From assembly GCF_048268085.1 (NCBI RefSeq), contig NZ_JBLWWF010000001.1, positions 1-64,000 of the forward strand: a stretch of DNA of 64,000 nt, read 5' to 3'. Shown here piece by piece: positions 27,030 to 35,559 of this stretch. This stretch comes from Neptunicella sp048268085 (lineage in GTDB: Bacteria > Pseudomonadota > Gammaproteobacteria > Enterobacterales > Alteromonadaceae). The notes beneath the pieces were generated by a model. It was given only the letters and a program-made list of their open reading frames with translations. It had not been told where the DNA came from and did no database searches. The translations under genes and the position numbers were made by a program. Position 1 is the first letter of the stretch, and the number at the start of each line of letters is the position of its first letter.

Positions 27030-27437
27030 ATGTGTATTTTATGCTGTTGCTGACAACCCGAGCAGGCGGCAGGGAAATAGTCGTTTTTACTAACTAATTT
27101 ATTGTTTTCTACATATTTCCTTGTGTTTTGAAGGGGTTTTCTTTTATCATTTTCGCGCTTTGTAACTTAATTATCGCTTTTTTGTGTGTATACACGAATA
27201 AATAGTCACTATTCAGTCGTGCTTAGTCATTGTTAAGGTAGTCACAGGTAGGTATAACAGTATTCAAGTACCTATTAAAGATAATGATCATTTGATGGTT
27301 ATGCAGTGTTCTAGGCCAATCCGGTTGTATTATGCTGTTTAGCGCAGGTCGGTGATGACCCAGTGGAACAACCTGATAAGCCGATATTACGGTAAGCTGA
27401 GTAATTATATAAAATCCAAAACTTGGAGATAGAGTGG
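27030..27437 (+). other. Long upstream region of petABC without a gene
   Basis: These 408 bp contain no credible reading frame. A 10-bp perfect palindrome GTGTATACAC lies at 27186-27195. Closer to petA, GGTTGT (27323-27328) can pair with ACAACC (27368-27373), enclosing GGTC/GACC, so the mRNA leader may fold. The petA Shine-Dalgarno GGAG is at about 27425. I could not place a convincing -35/-10 pair. Confidence 0.4.
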
Positions 27438-28031
27438 ATGAGTACTACGCCTGTAGATAACAGTCGGCGTCGCTTTCTAACCATTGCAACGTCAGTTGTT
27501 GGTGGAGTGGGAGTGGCCGGTGCCGCTGTGCCTTTTATTGCATCCTGGAATCCCAGCGCCAAAGCGAAAGCCGCTGGTGCAGATATTGAAGTGGATATCA
27601 GTAAAATTGAACCGGGTCAGTTATTACGTGTTGAATGGCGTAGCAAACCAGTTTGGATTGTACGTCGTACACCGGAAATATTGGCTGAATTGGAAAAAGA
27701 CGAAGATAAGCTCAAAGATCCAAATTCTGATGAAGAGCAACAACCGGAAGTCGCTCATAATCGCTATCGTTCAATTAAAGAAGAGTATTTGGTGTTAGTA
27801 GGAATTTGTACCCATCTGGGTTGCTCACCAGGTTATTTAAAAGACGGTGCATTTGAAGAGATAGTTGAAGGCGTTCCAGACGGATTTTTCTGTCCTTGTC
27901 ACGGCTCACATTTTGATATGGCTGGCCGCGTATTTGAAGGCTCACCTGCGCCAACCAATCTAGTTGTACCACCGTATTACTACATTGATGACAATACCTT
28001 ATTAATAGGGTCAGAAGAGGGAGCAGCATAA
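27438..28031 (+). CDS. petA: Ubiquinol-cytochrome c reductase iron-sulfur subunit (Rieske)
   Basis: This is the Rieske protein of the cytochrome bc1 complex; it takes electrons from ubiquinol at the Qo site to cytochrome c1. The 197 residues have a twin-arginine type N-terminus (SRRRFLTIATS) with a membrane anchor (about 14-36), and the [2Fe-2S] ligands in CTHLGC (Cys124, His126) and CPCHGSH (Cys152, His155), with the bridging cysteines Cys129 and Cys154. ATG 27438 is chosen over a TTG five codons upstream. petB follows one base after the stop. Confidence 0.97.
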   Translation: MSTTPVDNSRRRFLTIATSVVGGVGVAGAAVPFIASWNPSAKAKAAGADIEVDISKIEPGQLLRVEWRSKPVWIVRRTPEILAELEKDEDKLKDPNSDEEQQPEVAHNRYRSIKEEYLVLVGICTHLGCSPGYLKDGAFEEIVEGVPDGFFCPCHGSHFDMAGRVFEGSPAPTNLVVPPYYYIDDNTLLIGSEEGAA

Positions 28032-28032
28032 T

Positions 28033-29301
28033 ATGTGGCAAAATCTACTCGACTGGATTGAATATCGTATTCCGATGATGCGTGTGGCAAAAATGCACGC
28101 GATGGAATATCCGGCACCTAAAAATATGAACTTCTGGTACGTATTCGGCTTTTTAGCCACTATCGTACTGATTAACCAAATTGTTACTGGTGTTTGGTTA
28201 ACCATGAATTTTGAACCTTCTGCAGAACGTGCATTCGCTTCGGTTGAATACATTATGCGTGAGGTCGATTACGGTTATATCTTGCGTTATATGCACTCTA
28301 CGGGCGCTTCAGCGTTCTTTATCGTGGTTTACCTGCATATGTTCCGCGGCATGATCTATGGCTCTTACCAAAAACCTCGTGAATTGCTGTGGTTGTTTGG
28401 TATGTTTATTTATCTGGCTCTAATGGCCGAAGCTTTTATGGGTTACGTATTGCCTTGGGGGCAGATGTCATATTGGGGCGCCCAAGTAATTGTATCGCTG
28501 TTTAGTGCTATTCCTGGTATCGGTCCTGATTTAGTGGTGTGGATACAGGGTGATTATGTTATTTCTGGCGCTACCTTAAACCGTTTCTTTGCATTGCACG
28601 TGATTGCGTTGCCCTTAGTGATTGTCATTCTGGTGTTCCTGCATATTGTTGCATTACATGAAGTGGGTTCTAACAATCCGGATGGTATTGAAGTCAAACG
28701 TAAAAAAGGCTCACTCAAAGAAGAAGAGAAAACCAAGTTCAAAATGCATGAGTACTATACCAATAAGTACGACATTATTGATGACGTCGTACCATTCTTC
28801 CCGCATATCGTGTTGAAAGACTTGGTGGCATTCTGTGTGTTCCTGTTGTTGTTCTGCTACGTGATGTTCTTTAATCCAGGCATGGGAGGCTATTTCCTTG
28901 AGCATCCTAACTTCGAGATTGCTAATGGTCTGAAAACCCCTGAACATATCTTCCCGGTTTGGTATTTCACTCCGTTCTATGCGATTTTGAAGGCGGTACC
29001 GAATAAGCTGATGGGGGTTTGCGCTATGTTTTCAGCGATTATCTTCCTGTTCTTGTTGCCTTGGTGGGATCGTTCAAAAGTGAAATCATGGCGTTATCGT
29101 TCCGGATTGCATAAATGGAATCTGATTGTGTTTGCCGCGGTATTTATCTTCTTGGGATATTTAGGTGGAACACCACAGGAACCGTGGAAAGTTATCGCGT
29201 CACGAATACTAACGGTGATGTATTTTGGCTTCTTTATCTTATTGTTTATTTACAGTAAGAATGAATCAACCAAACCACTGCCAGCGAGGATCACTAAATG
29301 A
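28033..29301 (+). CDS. petB: Cytochrome b of the bc1 complex
   Basis: Cytochrome b is the membrane core of bc1, carrying two hemes and the Qo and Qi quinone sites. The 422 residues contain eight or more transmembrane helices, heme-ligand histidines in RYMHSTGASAFFIVVYLHMF and FALHVIALPLVIVILVFLH, and GYVLPWGQMSYWGA. The Qo-site motif is PVWY (308-311) instead of the canonical PEWY. The gene overlaps petC by 4 bp. Confidence 0.97.
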   Translation: MWQNLLDWIEYRIPMMRVAKMHAMEYPAPKNMNFWYVFGFLATIVLINQIVTGVWLTMNFEPSAERAFASVEYIMREVDYGYILRYMHSTGASAFFIVVYLHMFRGMIYGSYQKPRELLWLFGMFIYLALMAEAFMGYVLPWGQMSYWGAQVIVSLFSAIPGIGPDLVVWIQGDYVISGATLNRFFALHVIALPLVIVILVFLHIVALHEVGSNNPDGIEVKRKKGSLKEEEKTKFKMHEYYTNKYDIIDDVVPFFPHIVLKDLVAFCVFLLLFCYVMFFNPGMGGYFLEHPNFEIANGLKTPEHIFPVWYFTPFYAILKAVPNKLMGVCAMFSAIIFLFLLPWWDRSKVKSWRYRSGLHKWNLIVFAAVFIFLGYLGGTPQEPWKVIASRILTVMYFGFFILLFIYSKNESTKPLPARITK

Positions 29302-30035
29302 AGAAGTTAATCATTCTATTGAGCTTACTGCTGCCATCATTGGCCATGGCAGCCGGTGGTCATAACGTACATCTTGATGAAGCCAATATCGACTTAACCG
29401 ACAAGGCTTCTCTACAATCTGGCGCCCGCACTTTCATGAACTATTGTTTGGGTTGCCATCAGATGCAATATCAGCGTTATCAACGCACTTTTGAAGATAT
29501 TGGTGTACCACTGGATTTAGGTGCTGAAAATCTGCAGTTCACTGGTGAGAAGGTGGGTGATTATATTACCAATAATATGCACAAAAAGACTGCGGCAACG
29601 TGGTTTGGTGCTGCTCCACCCGATTTAACACTAGTGGCACGGGTCAGGGGAGTAGACTGGCTGTATACCTACTTGCGCAGTTTCTATGCTGATCCATCCA
29701 GACCTTGGGGGGTGAATAATCTGGTTTTCCCTGAGGTAGGTATGCCCCATGTATTGCAGGAACTACAAGGCTTGCCAACCAAAACCTATGAGAAGCACTT
29801 GGTTGATGGTGAAATGGTGGAACGTTACGTTGGCCTGAAAAGTGATGGGAAAGGCGAACTTAGCCCTGACGAATACGATAAAACCGTATTGGATTTGGTT
29901 AACTTTCTCGCCTACACCGGTGAACCGGCTCGTTTGGAAGCTGAAAGCATTGGCCGTTGGGTGATTGTGTTCATTCTGGTGTTATTTGTATTTGTGTATT
30001 TATTGAAGAAAGAATACTGGCGCGAAGTTCATTAA
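29298..30035 (+). CDS. petC: Cytochrome c1 of the bc1 complex
   Basis: Cytochrome c1 is the membrane-anchored c-type heme subunit that passes electrons to soluble cytochrome c. The 245 residues have a signal peptide (cleavage after AMA), heme-binding CLGCH (Cys50, Cys53, His54), the likely distal ligand Met149 in FPEVGMPHVL, and a C-terminal anchor helix (about 220-237) ending KKEYWREVH. It closes the petABC operon and is followed by a terminator. Confidence 0.96.
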   Translation: MKKLIILLSLLLPSLAMAAGGHNVHLDEANIDLTDKASLQSGARTFMNYCLGCHQMQYQRYQRTFEDIGVPLDLGAENLQFTGEKVGDYITNNMHKKTAATWFGAAPPDLTLVARVRGVDWLYTYLRSFYADPSRPWGVNNLVFPEVGMPHVLQELQGLPTKTYEKHLVDGEMVERYVGLKSDGKGELSPDEYDKTVLDLVNFLAYTGEPARLEAESIGRWVIVFILVLFVFVYLLKKEYWREVH

Positions 30036-30072
30036 TTCTGCAAAAATTCGTGTATAATGATAAATCGATATG

Positions 30073-30099
30073 AAAAGGGGCACTAATGCCCCTTTTTTT
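30073..30099 (+). terminator. Rho-independent terminator after petC
   Basis: AAAGGGGCA / TGCCCCTTT with a CTAA loop and seven T's forms a textbook terminator 38 bp after the petC stop. Confidence 0.93.
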
Positions 30100-30143
30100 G
30101 CCATCTATGACAAAGATAATTTTTAGGATTTGGAGGAAGCTTA

Positions 30144-30773
30144 ATGGCTGTAGCCACAAATAAACGTTCTATCATGACATTGTTTTCTGATGCGATAGAT
30201 ATTTATAGTCATCAAGTACGCATTGTTTTGGCAGAAAAGGGTGTTGGTGTCGAAATTACATTTGTCGAGCCAAATAACGTGCCTGAAGATTTAATCGATT
30301 TAAATCCATATGGGACTGTACCTACGCTAGTGGATCGTGAGCTGGTATTGTATCAATCTCGGATCATCATGGAGTATTTGGACGAGCGTTTCCCTCATCC
30401 TCCTTTGATGCCTGTTTACCCAGTGTCGCGCGGTCAAAGTCGTTTGATGATGCATCGTATTGAACAAGACTGGTATTCATTGGCAGAACAAATTTTAAAA
30501 GGCCAGAATGTTGAAGTTGCCCGTAATGAACTACGTGAAGCGATTTTGAGTTTGGCTCCTTTATTTGCAGAAACACCGTTCTTTATGAGCGAAGAGTTCA
30601 GTTTGGTTGATTGCTATCTGGCACCATTATTATGGCGTTTGCCGGCATTCGGAATTGAACTTTCCGGCAATGGTAGTAAAGAAGTGAAAAGCTATATGAA
30701 ACGTATTTTTGAACGTAGCTCCTTTATCGCGTCTTTGACCGATCAGGAACGTGAAATACATAATCCATTATAG
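30144..30773 (+). CDS. sspA: Stringent starvation protein A
   Basis: SspA has a glutathione-S-transferase fold but lacks GST activity; it binds RNA polymerase and modulates transcription in starvation and acid stress. The 209 residues show the thioredoxin-like N-terminal part (MTLFSDAIDIYSHQVRIVLAEKG), NPYGTVPTLVDR, and the PHPPLMP surface motif that contacts polymerase/sigma. A strong GGAGG precedes the ATG. sspB follows 8 bp later. Confidence 0.95.
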   Translation: MAVATNKRSIMTLFSDAIDIYSHQVRIVLAEKGVGVEITFVEPNNVPEDLIDLNPYGTVPTLVDRELVLYQSRIIMEYLDERFPHPPLMPVYPVSRGQSRLMMHRIEQDWYSLAEQILKGQNVEVARNELREAILSLAPLFAETPFFMSEEFSLVDCYLAPLLWRLPAFGIELSGNGSKEVKSYMKRIFERSSFIASLTDQEREIHNPL

Positions 30774-30781
30774 GTTTGAAG

Positions 30782-31174
30782 ATGACATCTAATCGCCCTT
30801 ACATGCTACGTGCATTCCATGAATGGATTCTGGATAATGACCTGACCCCTTACATGGTTGTCGATGCACTGCAACCTGGCGTAGAAGTACCTCAGGAACA
30901 TGTTAAGCAAGGTCAGATAGTACTAAATATCTCCCCCAGTGCGTGCCAACAATTAACAATCGGTAATGTTGATATTAGTTTTCAGGCGCGTTTTGGTGGT
31001 GCTGCCCGACAGCTTTTCGTGCCGGTTAAAGCGGTACTGGCTATTTATGCTAAGGAAAACGGTGCTGGAACTATCTTTACTGATGAAGAAGAACTTAGTG
31101 AAGAAGAACTGGATGTCGCTGAAGCACCAACACCACCAGCGAAAGGCAAGCCACAGCTTAAGGTAGTAAAATAG
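30782..31174 (+). CDS. sspB: ClpXP protease specificity-enhancing factor SspB
   Basis: SspB tethers ssrA-tagged peptides (and RseA fragments) to ClpXP. The 130 residues contain the folded substrate-binding domain (about 1-105, with YMVVDALQPGVEVPQEHV), an acidic flexible linker, and the C-terminal ClpX-binding tail PQLKVVK. ATG 30782 is preferred over TTG 30776. Confidence 0.95.
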   Translation: MTSNRPYMLRAFHEWILDNDLTPYMVVDALQPGVEVPQEHVKQGQIVLNISPSACQQLTIGNVDISFQARFGGAARQLFVPVKAVLAIYAKENGAGTIFTDEEELSEEELDVAEAPTPPAKGKPQLKVVK

Positions 31175-31191
31175 TTGGATTAAATATTGAT

Positions 31192-31214
31192 AAAGGCCGC
31201 TGATGCGGCCTTTT
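31192..31214 (+). terminator. Terminator after sspB
   Basis: AAAGGCCGC / GCGGCCTTT with a TGAT loop and a short T tail lies 17 bp after the sspB stop. The A/T flanks could also let it act on the minus strand, where dolP ends at 31291. Confidence 0.85.
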
Positions 31215-31290
31215 CTATAACAATTAGCTGGTGTTTATATTTTGTACTTAATCGACTTCGCTACCTTATCCACTTTTAAATAAAGCCAGA

Positions 31291-31851
31291 TTAATTAATA
31301 TACTCAAATGCCTTAACTACACGAGCTACGCCATTAATATTACGACTAATATCCACTGCAATACTCGCTTCCTGTTCACTCACCAGCCCCATTAGAAAGA
31401 CTTCCGAGTCTTCTACGACGATATCAATGTGTAGTCCGTCGATACGTTTATCGGCGATTAAGTTAGCTTTGACTTTGGAGGCGAGCCACACATCATTGGT
31501 GCGTGTTCCAGCTGAGGTTGGCGACCCGATCCTTATTTGATTGTGTAATTTACGGATATGAGCGACACTTTTAGCAGCCTGTTCAGCTTGATTACGTATA
31601 TCGTCGTTGGGCGCTTGCCCGACCAATATGGCGATACCATTAAATACATTGACGCTAATGTGAGCAAACTCGTCAATATTTTTATTTTCGCCCAGATTAT
31701 TAAATATCCGTGCGGTTAGCGTTTTATCGTCAATTTGGGTGCCAATGGTTCTTCTATCATGGGCTGAGCTGGCGACACCCACACCTCCGGCAACAAGTAA
31801 GGCTGCGCATCCTTGTAAGGCTAATAATGATAATAAAATAATAAATCGCAT
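31291..31851 (-). CDS. dolP: Outer-membrane lipoprotein DolP (dual BON domain)
   Basis: DolP (YraP) is a lipoprotein that binds anionic phospholipids, localises to the division site and supports outer-membrane integrity. The 186 residues have a lipoprotein signal with lipobox LQGC (Cys15) and two BON domains (about 45-112 and 122-186; VNVFNGIAILVGQAPND and VEDSEVFLMGLVSEQEA). It starts 4 bp after diaA and ends the lpoA-yraN-diaA-dolP operon. Confidence 0.94.
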   Translation of the reverse strand: MRFIILLSLLALQGCAALLVAGGVGVASSAHDRRTIGTQIDDKTLTARIFNNLGENKNIDEFAHISVNVFNGIAILVGQAPNDDIRNQAEQAAKSVAHIRKLHNQIRIGSPTSAGTRTNDVWLASKVKANLIADKRIDGLHIDIVVEDSEVFLMGLVSEQEASIAVDISRNINGVARVVKAFEYIN

Positions 31852-31855
31852 GGCG

Positions 31856-32449
31856 TTATTCCTCGCTATGATCTGGGAAAAGACTATTGTCTATGCTTTC
31901 GCATAGAATGTGAATGACCAGCAGATGGACTTCTTGAATGCGAGCCGTGCGGTTAGATGGAACGCGCATTTCAATATCATTGGGCCCCAATAAACCAGCC
32001 ATTTCCCCGCCGTCTTTGCCTGTTAAGGCAATAATGGTCATATCCCGACTCAATGCCGCTTCCATGGCGGTAATAATATTGCGCGAATTACCACTGGTGG
32101 AGATGGCTAATAAAATATCACCCGACTGGCCTAAGGCTCGCACTTGTTTGGAGTACACGTCGTCATAACTGTAGTCATTGGCAATTGATGTTAGTGTTGA
32201 GGTGTCCGCGGTTAGTGCAATCGCCGGTAAACTGGGGCGTTCCCGTTCATAACGGTTCAGTAGCTCAGAGGAAAAACGCTGAGCATCGGTGGCTGAACCA
32301 CCATTTCCGCAAGTCAGGATCTTATTTCCACTGATCAGAGCATGGACAATCATTTGAGCTGCATAAGCGATGGACTCGGCCATGGTTTCGGTGGCGGCAA
32401 TTTTAGTCTGAATACTTTCAGTAAAATTGGCCTTAATTTGTTCTATCAT
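31856..32449 (-). CDS. diaA: DnaA initiator-associating protein DiaA
   Basis: DiaA is a SIS-domain tetramer that binds DnaA and promotes timely replication initiation at oriC. The 197 residues align with E. coli DiaA from the first codons (IKANFTESIQTKIAA), with CGNGGSATDAQRFSSE, ISTSGNSRNI and the C-terminal DNSLFPDHSEE. I start it at ATG 32449, which matches E. coli and has AAAGGAG about 12 bases upstream. Unlike GmhA, to which it is related, the gene context is the lpoA operon, which supports DiaA. Confidence 0.93.
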   Translation of the reverse strand: MIEQIKANFTESIQTKIAATETMAESIAYAAQMIVHALISGNKILTCGNGGSATDAQRFSSELLNRYERERPSLPAIALTADTSTLTSIANDYSYDDVYSKQVRALGQSGDILLAISTSGNSRNIITAMEAALSRDMTIIALTGKDGGEMAGLLGPNDIEMRVPSNRTARIQEVHLLVIHILCESIDNSLFPDHSEE

Positions 32450-32456
32450 CGATTGA

Positions 32457-32816
32457 TTAAACTCCTTTAAACCATTGCACATCTTTGCCGAGAATAGCCA
32501 GTAAATCGATACGAAAGGCAATAATGGATGGATTCAATTTATGTTCATGTAAATAGTGGGCAACCGCAGATTCGAATTTTTTGCGTTTGCGTGGATGGAA
32601 ATACTCTGCCCCCGTACCGTGGCTTGAGCGTGAGCGATATTTTACTTCAACAAAGACCAGTTGATCACCATCAGCCATTATCAAGTCGATCTCGCCGGTG
32701 CGGCAACGATAATTGCGTTGTAAACAGATTAGCCCATGTTCCTGCAAATACTGGCAAGCATGTTGCTCGGCTTGTTGTCCTATGACCGCAGAAAAGCGCT
32801 GCTTAATCCAACTCAA
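32457..32816 (-). CDS. yraN: YraN family (UPF0102) putative endonuclease
   Basis: This is a 119-residue protein with a PD-(D/E)XK nuclease-like core, RTGEIDLIMADGDQLVFVEVKYR, containing the likely metal-binding Asp, Glu and Lys. YraN proteins are conserved next to lpoA and rsmI but their role is unclear. It overlaps lpoA by 14 bp and precedes diaA by 7 bp. Confidence 0.93.
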   Translation of the reverse strand: MSWIKQRFSAVIGQQAEQHACQYLQEHGLICLQRNYRCRTGEIDLIMADGDQLVFVEVKYRSRSSHGTGAEYFHPRKRKKFESAVAHYLHEHKLNPSIIAFRIDLLAILGKDVQWFKGV

Positions 32817-34599
32817 TTTTTATAACCTGATCCTGTTCAACTTTACCTAAGGCAAACTCCTGATGTAGCACGTCATGACTATCCAAGGATATTTGTCCGG
32901 TTAAACCCTGCACTCTTAGTTCGGGCAAAATAGCCATGTGTTTTAAATGAGGGATGAGCGTATAAGCATCATATCCCATCGCAAACAGGCGTTGCAGGCT
33001 ATCCCGATGACTGGGCCATAGAGTTTCAAAGCTATGTTTCAATTCCTGCCAGGGATGCTTTGGCAGCATCCAAGGCATATCAATAAAGGTAAGATTACGT
33101 AAGTCGCGCAGAGAATTATTGCTCATCACCTGGCTATAACTGCGTGACGAGGCAAAAACCGGAATCATTTCCGAAAACGGGCTAATACTGGCCTCAATAA
33201 TCGGCACCAATAATTCGGTTTCTTCTGCATTCGCGAATATTACGATGGCATCCACATCTTGTCGATTACGATAAAACGATTGCACTTCTTTGGCTGACAA
33301 CCGTTCAATTTGATCAATTCGACTACGACTTTGATTTACCTCGAGCAAATCGGCCAGTCCGGTGCGCATGGATTTACTCGATTCAAAGGTGACTGCATTG
33401 GGTGAATAGTGAGTTTTCTCCAACCATTGTTGACTGAACGTACTAACCATACGTTGCATGCTGCTATTATTGGATGCAATGAGTACTGGCTTTTTAAAGC
33501 CTTTATCAAGTAAATGCTCGACCAATTGTTGGGCTTCATCTTCAGGGGCCAGAGCAAAAAAATAGGCTTGTGGATGTGGCGGTTGATTCGCGACCCGGTT
33601 GAGGGCCAGTACCGGTTTATCAATGGGCAGAGTGGCGAGTAAGGATTCAATTTTATCTTTTTCAAGAGGCCCGACAATAAAGTCATATTGCTCGGCAATG
33701 CTGGCAGTCTCTTCTGGCTGAAGTAAATTGGAATCGATAAAACTTAATTCTGGTTGGGCGTTCTCATGTTCAAAGTAAGCGGCTAATATCCCTTGTTTCA
33801 GCGCTTCCCCCTGACTCTGCAAACGCCCGGATAACGGCAATAGTACCGCCACTTTTTGCGGTTGATACTTGATGGTATGTAAAGCTAAATCCAAATCCTG
33901 TGGCAGGTTTTGATAAGCAGGGTGATCAGGATGATGGTTTTGCCAGTTTTGTAATTCAGACGCCATTCTGTATGCATCAGCTGAATATTTGCGAGTGATA
34001 ATCGCCAGTTGTAACCAAGCTTGTAAGTGACTATCGGTCAACATGGCTTTTTCGAGCTGACGTAGTGACAACTTTTTCAATAACGGCCATATATGTTGAT
34101 TGGCTGCGGGATCCGTTGCCGCGACTTTTTGCCATGCACTAGCGGCATCAAGCCATCGTAATTGTTGCTCCAATAGCTTGGCTTTTAAGGTGAAGGTACG
34201 TTGTTGTAATCCGTATTGAACAGTAATTTGGCTGGCTAATTTTTCGGCTTGCGGAATAAATCCCATATCGAACAAGCATTCGGCTTCGATTAGGTTGGCC
34301 TGAGATATATCCATGGGGATCAGCAATTCCGGGCGCAATATATCAATAATTTTAATACTTTTGTCACACTGTTGCTGCACTTGCCAGATTTCAGCAGCAC
34401 GAAATAGCAGCAGGTTTCGCCGATCCGGTTCAGCATTTTTTGCTAGTTGTAAAAATTTTTCAGCTGACTCAGTCGGGGCGGGCCGCTCTATTTGTGCAGT
34501 CGGCAGCGTCGTTGGAGAGGTTTTCTTGGTGGGTACAGTGCTACATGCGGTTAATACCGCAGTTAAACCCACTACAAGCCATTGCCAATTATATTTCAT
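32803..34599 (-). CDS. lpoA: Penicillin-binding protein activator LpoA
   Basis: LpoA is an outer-membrane lipoprotein that reaches through the periplasm to stimulate PBP1a. The 598 residues begin with a lipoprotein signal (LTACSTVP, Cys19), followed by an N-terminal helical TPR-like domain (about 45-240) and a C-terminal periplasmic-binding-protein fold (about 250-590) starting with KVAVLLPLSGRLQSQGEAL. It is divergent from rsmI across 79 bp. Confidence 0.95.
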   Translation of the reverse strand: MKYNWQWLVVGLTAVLTACSTVPTKKTSPTTLPTAQIERPAPTESAEKFLQLAKNAEPDRRNLLLFRAAEIWQVQQQCDKSIKIIDILRPELLIPMDISQANLIEAECLFDMGFIPQAEKLASQITVQYGLQQRTFTLKAKLLEQQLRWLDAASAWQKVAATDPAANQHIWPLLKKLSLRQLEKAMLTDSHLQAWLQLAIITRKYSADAYRMASELQNWQNHHPDHPAYQNLPQDLDLALHTIKYQPQKVAVLLPLSGRLQSQGEALKQGILAAYFEHENAQPELSFIDSNLLQPEETASIAEQYDFIVGPLEKDKIESLLATLPIDKPVLALNRVANQPPHPQAYFFALAPEDEAQQLVEHLLDKGFKKPVLIASNNSSMQRMVSTFSQQWLEKTHYSPNAVTFESSKSMRTGLADLLEVNQSRSRIDQIERLSAKEVQSFYRNRQDVDAIVIFANAEETELLVPIIEASISPFSEMIPVFASSRSYSQVMSNNSLRDLRNLTFIDMPWMLPKHPWQELKHSFETLWPSHRDSLQRLFAMGYDAYTLIPHLKHMAILPELRVQGLTGQISLDSHDVLHQEFALGKVEQDQVIKIELD

Positions 34600-34678
34600 G
34601 CGTCCTCATTAACTTACCTTTCTGCTGTGCGGTAGTTTAGAATGGCTGACAGTTTAAAACAATTAAAGGTGTGTCACA

Positions 34679-35515
34679 TTGGAAGATTCAGGCAAGTTAT
34701 ATATTGTCGCCACTCCGATTGGGAATTTGGCAGATATTACCCATCGAGCAATCGATATTCTCAAACAAGTTGATGTGATCGCGGCTGAAGATACCCGTCA
34801 TAGCCAAAAGTTATTGCAACATTATCAAATTGATACCCGCTTAATCTCATTACATGATCACAACGAATCACAACGAGCTAAACAGCTGATTGAGCGCATG
34901 CAAAAAGGGCTTAACGTGGCACTAATCAGTGATGCAGGGACTCCACTTATTAGTGATCCTGGTTATGGACTGGTTAATCAATGTCGGGCTGAACAGCTGG
35001 ATGTTATTCCTATTCCAGGGCCTTGTGCCGCTATTACTGCGATGTGTGCGGCTGGACTTGCCACCGACAAATTTCGCTTTGAAGGTTTTTTGCCGGTCAA
35101 GGAACAAGCCAGACAACAAGCGCTTGAATTACTATTGGAAGAAACGGCTACCTGCATTTTTTATGAGTCACCACGACGCATTCTGGACACGATTAAGTTA
35201 GTTGGTCGGGTGTTAGGGAACGAGCGGCAATTAGTCTTGGCCAAAGAGCTGACCAAAACCTTTGAGACTTTCACATCCGGAACGGCTGAACAAATTGAAA
35301 TCTGGTTACGTGAAGAGCCGGTGCGTCAAAAAGGTGAGTTTGTGTTAATGATTGCCGGTATGCAAAGAGATATGAGTAATATCCCGCAAGTTGCGTTGAG
35401 TTTACTGAAAAATTTAATGCAAGAGTTACCTTTAAAAAAAGCCGCAGCCATTGTTGCGGCTCATTATGAATTAAAGAAAAATGATTTATATAAAATTGGA
35501 CTGGACCTGTCCTGA
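34679..35515 (+). CDS. rsmI: 16S rRNA (cytidine1402-2'-O)-methyltransferase RsmI
   Basis: RsmI methylates the ribose of C1402 in 16S rRNA using SAM, tuning decoding at the P site together with RsmH (encoded at 51828). The 278 residues have the tetrapyrrole-methylase fold: LYIVATPIGNLADIT, AAEDTRHS, SDAGTPLISDPG and PGPCAAITA. The start is TTG 34679 with AAAGG about 9 bases upstream; no in-frame ATG or GTG exists before the conserved N-terminus. Confidence 0.95.
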   Translation: MEDSGKLYIVATPIGNLADITHRAIDILKQVDVIAAEDTRHSQKLLQHYQIDTRLISLHDHNESQRAKQLIERMQKGLNVALISDAGTPLISDPGYGLVNQCRAEQLDVIPIPGPCAAITAMCAAGLATDKFRFEGFLPVKEQARQQALELLLEETATCIFYESPRRILDTIKLVGRVLGNERQLVLAKELTKTFETFTSGTAEQIEIWLREEPVRQKGEFVLMIAGMQRDMSNIPQVALSLLKNLMQELPLKKAAAIVAAHYELKKNDLYKIGLDLS

Positions 35516-35559
35516 TGGCGATTATCAGGACAAGTCCGGGTATTCGTGTAGGCAATATT

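Noticed and set aside
33336..33698. 120-codon minus-strand frame inside lpoA
   Set aside because: Out-of-frame shadow of lpoA on the same strand with no independent signal.
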